From assembly GCA_947069175.1 (NCBI GenBank), contig CAMTDV010000009.1:11541663-11605662 (forward strand): a stretch of DNA of 64,000 bases, given 5' to 3'. The translations under genes and the position numbers were made by a program. This DNA is from Scalesia atractyloides (Eukaryota; Streptophyta; Magnoliopsida; Asterales; Asteraceae). Under the pieces are notes generated by a model that ran no database searches, was not told the DNA's origin, and saw nothing but the letters and a program-made list of their open reading frames with translations. Within the stretch, counting starts at the first letter, position 1. Every line of letters starts with the position of its first letter. Shown here in pieces: positions 57,333 through 64,000 of this stretch.

Positions 57333-57965
57333 TTAGTCATCTATGTCTCTATCTCCCAAGTCGCTATCACTGCCGTCTTCCTCTTCAGTGTTTTCATCTT
57401 CAACAGCCGGCTCCTGTTCCGGCTCTTCTTCCTCCGGATCCTCCTCCGGTCTTCCTTTGGATCCCCTCTTCGTCCTCTACCGGCGCTGGAGGGGCCGATG
57501 CTGGTGCGGGTACTGGGATAGGTGGTGCTTGGTTCTGCTCCAGTTCGTGAATCCTCCAGCTGGACTCAAGAACTCTGTCTTCGAGCCAGTCAGCCCTCAG
57601 CTGCTCAGCACGAAGGTCCTTAGCTAAAATACTTCGAACTCTCCTATTCTCATCTTGCTCTTCCTTGAGCTCTTCAGTTTTACCAGTCAGCTGACGTATC
57701 AGCCATCCCTGTGGTTCGATAATCTCTTGCATTCTCTCCAGTTGTTCCTGTTGTTTCCTTAACACATCTCAAAGTAGATCGTCCCCCACTCCTGAAGAGT
57801 TGACCGGTACTACAGCGGTGGTTGGACGGGAGGACGACTCCCCTCCTAGAGCGAGTCTTTCCTAGCAGCTGAGCGTGTCTCCACGCCACGAGGTGGTGAG
57901 GGTTCGACCATGGGTGCCTTCCCCGGCGCCCTTGATTGTCGAGATCTGTCGGATGATGATGACAT
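57333..57965 (-). pseudogene. Extra ORF ahead of gag in element E (coiled coil with acidic tail)
   Basis: A frame opens at ATG 57965 (MSSSSDRSRQSRAPGKAPMV) between primer site and gag, where chromoviruses normally have only leader. After frame changes near 57855 and a stop near 57770 it continues as a strongly charged, Leu/Gln-rich helix (LRKQQEQLERMQEIIEPQGW, later ELKEEQDENRRVRSILAKDL) that should form a coiled coil. Next come a Pro/Ala-rich stretch (PPIPVPAPASAPPAPV) and, in a shifted frame, a very acidic C-terminus (EEDPEEEEPEQEP) ending at 57333. I do not recognise the family. The consistent composition across the breaks argues for a once-functional accessory protein of about 210 residues. 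Confidence 0.6.
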
Positions 57966-58006
57966 AGCCTGCTGGGTTGGTGTAGTTAGTTACGAGCTGC
58001 ATATAT

Positions 58007-58007
58007 C

Positions 58008-58050
<43 letters not shown>
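58007..58050. repeat. (TA)n microsatellite
   Basis: Alternating AT run in the leader of element E. Confidence 0.9.
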
Positions 58051-58053
<3 letters not shown>

Positions 58054-58176
58054 ATAGAACAATTATAGTATAACACATAACAAGATATCACAGTTTGGTG
58101 CCAACTAAGTCTAGTGTCGTGTAACAGCTATAGTTTAGGTCTACTTTTAATGCAAACATGGTTCTCTATAGCTAGA

Positions 58177-58189
58177 GGCTCTGATACCA
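58177..58189 (-). promoter_or_regulatory. Primer binding site of element E (initiator tRNA-Met)
   Basis: The minus strand reads TGGTATCAGAGCC three bases inside the 5' LTR. Confidence 0.9.
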
Positions 58190-58192
58190 ATC

Positions 58193-60289
58193 TGTCACAC
58201 CCTCAATTTCCACTTGCGGTGTATTACCGCGAGGCATGTGATCAAACCAGAATCTCAGACACTAGCAATATCGAACGACTCTATATGATTTATTTAAACG
58301 TTTTCCAAAAACATTTGTTGTAAACATGCATAATCATTTTCAAAATATCAAGGTTTCAAAGTTTAGAGGAAGCATTAAAATAAAGTAACGGGCGCTAACA
58401 TAAACGCCAAAACCACAATCACAAAAATTATACGTAAATAAAGACTCGATAAAAATGTCTTGATCAAATGCAAGTGAGTGCATCTAGCGCTCCTAGCGTC
58501 CTGAGAAACATGCAAAGAAACAAGTGTCAACATTAAAGAAGAGTGAGTTCACAGGTTTTTATAAGTTCACAAATTCGGTTTAAAGGATTGTTTTCCCCCG
58601 TTATCCCTAGCCCGGGATAACGACATAGTTCCATTATTCCTAACCTGGAATAATAAGGTTGGTCGTAAATAAGTTCAATGTTAACATGTAGGTAGCGAGC
58701 CTAAAGTTACGTCATGTAAGAGTTCGCGATCGAAGCTGACTGTTGTTGCCTCTGTGTTGCCAGGTCTATCACTGACCATGGCGAAAGTTAGGCCAAAGTA
58801 ATCACCCGTTGACCATTCCCGGTCGGCTAGCGCGACTAGCTCGGGTGGGGCTTGTCGGGCCCGGTAGTACTACTATAATTTCCCCGCCTTATCTAACCCA
58901 ATACTAACGATCCGAGAGTTGGTTGAGGACTTCTGTGATAAAGCTACTTAGTGACCATAACGTACATTAACATTAACTTAGTTATCGAATAGTTAACGGC
59001 GTTAATTTCGCATAACGTAAAAAGATTGAGTTGTAGAGCGTATACATGTTTCTCCACCTGTTGTTCAAAACCGGATAAAATAGGGGCCGTGAACTCACCT
59101 TAAATTGCTCGTGACCTAACCCCATACAGACTATGAGATCCGACTCGTTAAACAACCTACAAATTCTGCAGAATTTACGCAGCTTCAGCTGCTGCACTAA
59201 ATGACCATTTAAAAATAGCAAACGACCTCAGAAAAATATGAATCTGGCGCCATTTGAAGCGTTTTTCAAAAATATTACGTTTTAGGTTTCAGAAAATCCG
59301 CTTTTCGATAAATAATGATCAGGTTACAGCCAATTGAAGTTGGCTGTAAATGTCAATCAGCTTACTGTTTTTGACTTTATCGCATTAGAACATGTGTAAA
59401 CGGCCATGACACTTAGTTATATTGATTAACAGCAGGTTAACTTGTCAAATATTATCATATATATCAATATTCATGCAAACCCTAAATATATATCATGACC
59501 TTTATCGATAAAACGCAGCCTACGATTTTAATATTCAAACATACCATCACAATCGCAAAGATTCGCATGTTCATCCGAACTAATCATACACCACAACACT
59601 TTTTCATAACAATATCATACAAGCACATAATCATGATCAAGATTACACAAAACCTAGTGTGAATCGCAATACAATTAAACCCTAACCTTGAAACGATGAT
59701 GATTAGCGAACCGGGACAAGCTTGGAATCGATCCGAGGGGTGTAGACTTGCGCGACCGAGAGGGGGGGCTGCCGTCGACTTCAAGTTAGATATTAGGGTT
59801 TTGTTTTGTTTTTGTTTTTGAAGGCTACCCACAACATGCATGTATACATAAAGGGGGGGTCGCGATATGGGGGGGGGGCGGTTTGGGTTAGTTCCTTGGG
59901 CCGCAAGTTTGGGTTATTTCCTTGGGCCGCAAGGAGGTGTGGGTCGCAAGGGGGTGTGTGTGGCGGGTTGGGTTTGCTTGGTCGCGAAGTCGAACGTTTC
60001 ACAGGCTTGGTTTGGTTCGGCTTATAAATAGAATTTACTAACCGTTCATTATAATCTGATAAATACTACACATAATACGACTCGGCAATTATTCACAAAC
60101 GTCTAATAAGACATGGCACGTAATTCAGATACAACCCGTTAGAATTTCCAAACATTGTGTGATTCTCTAACTACTAAAGTTAGCGTAGTTATTGCGAGCG
60201 CGTAATTTAATTCTCCGAATTAAATCAGCGTAGGAATGAATAACAATAAAGTAGCGCGTTTAAGATACCTGAAAAGCCGGGATGTCACA
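58193..60289 (-). repeat. 5' LTR of element E, 2097 bp (internally deleted)
   Basis: Near identical to 49709-52321 except for a 554-bp deletion at about 59110 and small changes. Confidence 0.92.
58600..58654. repeat. Tandem hairpin pair in E 5' LTR
   Basis: Same pair of 8-bp hairpins as at 50116-50170, unchanged in sequence. Confidence 0.85.
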
Positions 60290-60921
60290 CACATTGCCCT
60301 CAACGTGTCCAAAAATAAATTTTTTGGTTGATTCAAATGCGTAGAAACGTGTTTAAAAACATTTTTTATGTTACAGGGCATCTGGGCACGGGCCCGTGTG
60401 GTCCAGGCACGGCCCTGTGTCCAGAGTGCTAGTATCAAAACTTACAGAAGTTTGACCACAGGGTGTGGCCAGTCAACACTGCCCGTGGTCAACAACCTGT
60501 TTCAGAACTTTTTTCTGCAGAACCTGGGCACGGGGCGTGTTGGGCTGAGCACGGCCCCGTGCTGCACATGCTGGAAAGATGCGAAAGTTGTCGGAAGGCA
60601 CTGTTTTCATGCATGGGGTGTGGTTTTGACGTCCCTTGAGCATTTTTCATCTTTTCTCGTGTGTTAAGCCATTAATTTAAGATCCAAACACCACACAATA
60701 ACTTAAACCATCATATATTAGAGTGGGAGATACAAAAGGTCCTAGAAATTAATCCTAAAAATTAAAATTACAAAGTTCCTAAAATTAGATAGATGCAAGA
60801 AATCTAAACCATAATGAAGTTCCACCCTAGATGGTTACATGTTTTAAAAACGACAAAAACCAAAATTGTTTTTTCGGTAGATAGGGGCTTCCTAGGAACT
60901 TCAACCAGGAGGGTGCTCCCC
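60290..60921 (-). other. Element D interior right of E
   Basis: Non-coding. It contains CACGGGCCCGTG-type palindrome pairs at about 60375-60625. The D sequence resumes here after the duplicated CACAT. Confidence 0.6.
60375..60625. repeat. CACGGGCCCGTG-type palindrome cluster (D interior)
   Basis: GGCACGGGCCCGTGTGG and GGCACGGCCCTGTG, then a weaker pair near 60452-60487, then GGGCACGGGGCGTGTTGG with GCACGGCCCCGTGCTG. Confidence 0.75.
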
Positions 60922-61380
60922 TCAAAATTCATTGAGCATTTCCTCGATCTCTCGAGGGAGGAAGAGGAAAGGTTTTTCTTCCGTATTTTCATACGGGGGA
61001 GATGTGGGAGGTGCGACCATTGTTGGAACCTCATACAATGCGTCTAGAGGAGGTTCCGGAGGGAGGTCATCCCATCCGGTTGGGCTAACGATCTCTTGAG
61101 CAAGGTTCCAATCTTCTTGGGGGAAGATTGGTTCCATGGGAGGTAGTGCAAGAATGTTCAACCTTTGGTGCAAAAGGTTGATTTCTTGCAAGCAATTCTC
61201 CAACCTCACCGTCAAATAGTTAACACGATCGACAAGGGCCTCTTCCACCGATGCCATTTCATCGTTGGCTTCCCTTAAAGCATACATGCCGCGAACTAGG
61301 TTAGCATAAATTGATGGTCTTCTTCTTCCTTGGTTGTTTCTTGATGTTGTTGACGACGTTCCACTGTTCTGGGAGGACAT
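60922..61380 (-). CDS. Element D hypothetical ORF, 152 codons
   Basis: The frame is open on the minus strand from ATG 61380 (MSSQNSGTSSTTSRNNQGRR). A Ser/Arg-rich start is followed by a helical, charged part (YALREANDEMASVEEALVDR, then LTVRLENCLQEINLLHQRLN) that could form a coiled coil. A Pro/acidic tail follows (WDDLPPEPPLDALYEVP). An upstream in-frame ATG at 61491 exists, but that extra part translates palindrome sequence and is unlikely. I do not recognise a family. Its place in a non-autonomous element and an intact frame of this length suggest an accessory protein or a reduced gag. Confidence 0.45.
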   Translation of the reverse strand: MSSQNSGTSSTTSRNNQGRRRPSIYANLVRGMYALREANDEMASVEEALVDRVNYLTVRLENCLQEINLLHQRLNILALPPMEPIFPQEDWNLAQEIVSPTGWDDLPPEPPLDALYEVPTMVAPPTSPPYENTEEKPFLFLPREIEEMLNEF

Positions 61381-61414
61381 ACTAAGAAAACAAGGGTTAA
61401 TTTTTAAAGAAACG

Positions 61415-61455
61415 ACACACCACGGACCCGTGTCCAGTGGACACGGGCCCGTGCT
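61415..61455. repeat. CACGGGCCCGTG palindrome pair (D interior)
   Basis: CCACGGACCCGTGTCC, then GGACACGGGCCCGTGCTC. The second contains a perfect 12-base palindrome. Confidence 0.75.
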
Positions 61456-61824
61456 CATCCTCCTGCACAATTTTGAGCTCAAAAATCTCATTGTTTTAAC
61501 TTATTTTCTTCAGGTTTTTAACATTTGTGAACAGAAATAACTTAAAGCAATGTGATAAACATGTTGTTTATTAAGAATCTTTAGGTTAAAACATATGTTT
61601 TGAAAAGATAAAGCTGGAAGATATGGACCTTCAAGCTTTAATGGAGGATTTGAGTTCACAGAAGAAGAAGGAAAGTGACAAAAGTGCAAGACAAGATGGA
61701 TAGATGAAACTTCTTTAAGAACATACCTTTTAAGGTATATGTGAAAAATCTCAGGAAATCTCTGTCTTTGGAATGAGGCCAAACATGCAGCAACAAGGCT
61801 GACTTTATAGAAAGCGACAGCACA

Positions 61825-61985
61825 CTGACCACTGCCCTGTGCCGGCTGAGCACAACCCCGTGGTCAGACAATGTTCTGACACGTTTGTCTGTATTAGGAA
61901 CACGGGTCGTGGTGGCCTGGACACGACCCGTGGTGAATTTTTCGGTGGGCACGGGGCGTGTTGGAGTGAGCACGGACCCGTGGTT
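61825..61985. repeat. CACGG...CCGTG palindrome cluster (D interior)
   Basis: Three successive pairs, including AACACGGGTCGTGG with GGACACGACCCGTGG, and GGGCACGGGGCGTGTTGG with GCACGGACCCGTGG. Confidence 0.75.
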
Positions 61986-62008
61986 GGAGTTCTTATGATG
62001 TGTCGTCT

Positions 62009-62260
62009 TTATTTTAAGGATTTCCAGTTATCAGGAGGTTCTTTACTGGAGGGAACAACACCGAAGTGTCTAAGGTACCAGAGTTGCTCTTCGTTTATGC
62101 ATGAACGCAAGAGGTTATCGGAAAGGGTAAAAACTACTCTACTTACCGGTGAGCGGAACCAACCTTTATTCCCCTTATCCGGTCTCTTGTTAAAGAAGGT
62201 GTATGTCGAGTCGCTCAGGGCTATGAGCGCATCGGTGGGGGCCGTTGGAGAGTCCTTCAT
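62009..62260 (-). CDS. Element D small ORF, 83 codons
   Basis: The minus-strand frame reads MKDSPTAPTDALIALSDSTY and later LRSCINEEQLWYLRHFGVVP. Upstream in the same frame are CVDC and further open codons back to about 62325, overlapping the end of the next ORF in another frame. This suggests the two are parts of one protein split by a frameshift. No domain is recognised. Confidence 0.35.
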   Translation of the reverse strand: MKDSPTAPTDALIALSDSTYTFFNKRPDKGNKGWFRSPVSRVVFTLSDNLLRSCINEEQLWYLRHFGVVPSSKEPPDNWKSLK

Positions 62261-62294
62261 GGCACAATCGACACAGGGACGACTATCGTTAATG

Positions 62295-62684
62295 TTAATG
62301 CAAGAGTGTACTTTGTACGGCTTCTATGTTGCTAGATTCCAAATGCAAACTTACTGATTCTTCCTGGCTTTGGGCTTGTGATGAGTACCTCTCTCTCATC
62401 ATAAGTTCTATTTCTTTTATTTTTCGGAGAATCCTTTCTTCCAGTTGACATAATTCGGAAGAAGTAATGTCATATGGAGAAGTTTGAGTGCATTCGGTTG
62501 GGTGACATGGATTGTTTTTACTTACGCCAATCTTAAGGTGATTTCCAAGGGAAAGCGATGGATCTGCTAAATAGTGGGGTTCAAAATTTAGAATGTAGCA
62601 TTCTGAATCTTGATGGAACCCTCCACATAGTTGACACCACTTGCTGTAAGATTGGCGAAATAAAAAATAATCAATATCATCCAT
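62295..62684 (-). CDS. Element D zinc-knuckle ORF, 129 codons
   Basis: This ORF is the first after the primer site. It carries CQLCGGFHQDSEC, a C-X2-C-X4-H-X4-C knuckle of the retroviral gag type, near residues 17-29. The rest is polar, with a short helix (LCQLEERILRKIKEIELMMR). It could be a reduced gag or RNA-binding protein of this non-autonomous element. No capsid core is seen. It probably continued into 62260-62009 before a frameshift. Confidence 0.5.
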   Translation of the reverse strand: MDDIDYFLFRQSYSKWCQLCGGFHQDSECYILNFEPHYLADPSLSLGNHLKIGVSKNNPCHPTECTQTSPYDITSSELCQLEERILRKIKEIELMMRERYSSQAQSQEESVSLHLESSNIEAVQSTLLH

Positions 62685-62709
62685 GTGCGTGTCAGAGGTT
62701 ATTAACTGT

Positions 62710-62818
62710 TGGGATTGACACGGCCCGTGTTCAGCTACTGTCTGACTTAAAACAGATAGTGGTGTTGTTGTTATTGGGCACGGGGGCGTGTTGGTCTGAC
62801 ACGGCCCCGTGCTCCAGC
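62710..62818. repeat. CACGGCCCCGTG palindrome pair (D interior)
   Basis: GACACGGCCCGTGTTC, then GGGCACGGGGGCGTGTTGG with GACACGGCCCCGTGCTCC. Confidence 0.75.
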
Positions 62819-62927
62819 CTGCAGAAACTGCAGATTTTTCTAAAAATTGAAAAATTCCTAAAAATAAAAAGAAAAATTGTTAAAAATAATTAGGCCGTTG
62901 ATTTTAAACTTTCTCAAAATCCATGTG

Positions 62928-62945
62928 TCCCCGGCAACGGCGCCA
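62928..62945 (-). promoter_or_regulatory. Primer binding site of element D (tRNA-Asp)
   Basis: The minus strand reads TGGCGCCGTTGCCGGGGA, complementary to the 3' end of plant tRNA-Asp over 18 bases. It lies nine bases inside the 5' LTR. Confidence 0.88.
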
Positions 62946-62954
62946 AAAACTTGG

Positions 62955-64000
62955 TGTGCGTTGAGCGTACTATATTTTTTTTATTATTTTAAGTTCATTT
63001 TACGCATTAGTCAAGTTTTAAATTTATAAAACACGATATTATACTAACAATAAACACACACTTGGGCAAGTGCACCCATCGTGAGCGTAGTATAGCGTTG
63101 GTAAGATACCGAGATCGTCCAAGGACACAAGAGCTTTTAATACCGGTTTATCGTCAACGTCTAATCAATCTAAAATTTTTGACAAAAGTTTCAAATATAA
63201 AATTAAATCTAAAAATAGGAGATAAATAGAATGAAATAAAAATAGACAAGATAGAATCACTTGGAACCAACTTTTTTTTATGTATCATTTGATAGTTTTC
63301 GCACTTTCAGACTTTTTAAGAGATTATCTTAGTTATAGTAGTAGGCCCCTCTTTTGAAGGTGACGTTACCCTCAACCCAGTGGTTTGAGTCAGCAGGGAT
63401 ACAATCCCAAAGGGTCGGAATATTGGAAGATATTTAAATAAGTTATTAATGCGAAAAGTGGTAGGCCCCTCTTTTGAAGGTGACGTTACCCTCGGCTAAG
63501 TGGTTTGAGTCAGCATGGATACAATCCCAAGTAGCCGGTTTAAAATATTAATAGTAGTTTACATATGAGGGGTTTAAGCTATTCGCGCCCCAGCCATCCA
63601 ATACCCATAGAGCATTGAAGGAGGCCCTAGTAAGCTTGAACCAAGTTCTCACAGGATCTATACACTGAACGAGACAAGAACTTTACCAAACCACCCTTCT
63701 AACCCCCTTCCAAGTAGTTAACGCGCTTTATATAGACCGTAAAAACACGAATGAGCAAATCAATGACATCATGAAGAAATGGTTAGGAAAATTCAATTTC
63801 AAAGAAACTAGTTATTAAAGTCATTAATACATACCCAATTAAAAAGTGCTGAAAGATTAAAAACTAAAAGTAATACATAAAAGATTAGTCTTCACCAAGT
63901 GATGTAAGGAATTTAGCCAAGCATGGCCTTTGTTTGACAAGAACCCTTACAATCTATCTTAGATCCCGAGACTACTACACACTCTAAAGATGATAGATGG
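62955..64000 (-). repeat. 5' LTR of element D, partial
   Basis: It matches 46735-47780 closely and is cut by the window end. The 118-bp tandem repeat is present at about 63345-63550. Confidence 0.88.

Larger units (their letters stand above)
49709..60289 (-). mobile_element. Element E: Ty3/gypsy chromovirus-like retrotransposon inside D
   Basis: A perfect duplication CACAT (49704-49708 and 60290-60294) flanks LTRs 49709-52321 and 58193-60289. On the minus strand the order is 5' LTR, initiator-Met primer site, an extra ORF, gag, protease, RT, RNase H, integrase and chromodomain-like tail, polypurine tract, 3' LTR. Its family differs from A and B: its LTRs carry no tRNA-like modules, and gag has a long Asn-rich stretch. 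Many stops, several at former Trp codons, make it inactive. Confidence 0.93.
46735..64000 (-). mobile_element. Element D: non-autonomous Tat/Athila-like LTR retrotransposon (runs off window)
   Basis: Two LTR copies start TGTGCGTTGAGCG at 46735 and 62955. The inner side of the right copy has an 18-nt primer site matching tRNA-Asp, and the left copy is bordered by the polypurine tract AAGTGTGGGGATATT (minus strand). The element therefore reads on the minus strand and its 5' LTR continues past 64000. A tRNA-Asp primer site is typical of Athila and some Tat-lineage elements. Apart from the nested element E, the internal part is only about 3.9 kb. It has small ORFs but no protease, RT or integrase, so it depends on a partner element. 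Confidence 0.85.

Noticed and set aside
1..64000. CRISPR array, operons or bacterial signals
   Set aside because: The repeats are plant transposon structures and no short regularly spaced repeat with unique spacers is present. The retrotransposons show the DNA is plant nuclear.

Overview
The window is repeat-dominated nuclear DNA of a seed plant. The Ty1/copia, Ty3/gypsy, MULE, hAT and Helitron remnants are all plant-type, and the retrotransposons use plant-style primer sites (initiator tRNA-Met and tRNA-Asp). The style of the gypsy families resembles composite-family (Asteraceae) genomes, but that is an impression and not a proof. I see no intact host gene, no rRNA and no canonical functional tRNA gene. 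Most of the coding sequence is decayed retrotransposon gag-pol.

Bases 1 to 19289 are a graveyard of mostly DNA-type elements in AT-rich sequence. They hold a decayed copia pol on the minus strand (about 600-2400), an 889-bp hAT-like element with a perfect 8-bp target duplication (3924-4812), and two Helitron-type 3' ends (5862-5890 and 7575-7604) with a 320-bp tandem duplication before the second. A 3.26-kb Mutator-like element (9491-12753) has long terminal inverted repeats, a perfect 9-bp target duplication, a broken N-terminal transposase and a GC-rich tandem repeat. A 490-bp hAT-like element (13328-13817), a degenerate roughly 30-bp minisatellite (14385-14955) and a 1.7-kb non-autonomous MULE (15417-17117) carrying a probable SINE follow.

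Bases 19290 to 64000 are a nest of five LTR retrotransposons, resolved by LTR ends and 5-bp target duplications. Element C (plus strand, from 19290) is the host and is split by two insertions. Element A (minus strand, 25173-46342, duplication TCAAA) sits in the C integrase and is itself split by element B (plus strand, 30461-41509, duplication ACAAA), a member of the same family. Further right, C is cut by element D (minus strand, 46735 to beyond the window), a non-autonomous Tat/Athila-like element with a tRNA-Asp primer site. D contains element E (minus strand, 49709-60289, duplication CACAT). A, B, C and E are Ty3/gypsy elements with initiator-Met primer sites and Tekay-like chromovirus pol.

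The most unusual feature is inside the LTRs of A and B. Each of the four LTRs carries an array of three tRNA-like modules in element orientation plus a fourth on the opposite strand. Three have a 10-bp hairpin at the D-arm position whose two sides change together between modules and between the two elements, followed by a B-box. One module has perfect matches to both Pol III A-box and B-box consensus sequences. Other points are a coiled-coil ORF with an acidic tail ahead of gag in E, paired tandem hairpins in the LTRs of E, and dispersed paired palindromes around CACGGCCCCGTG throughout D.
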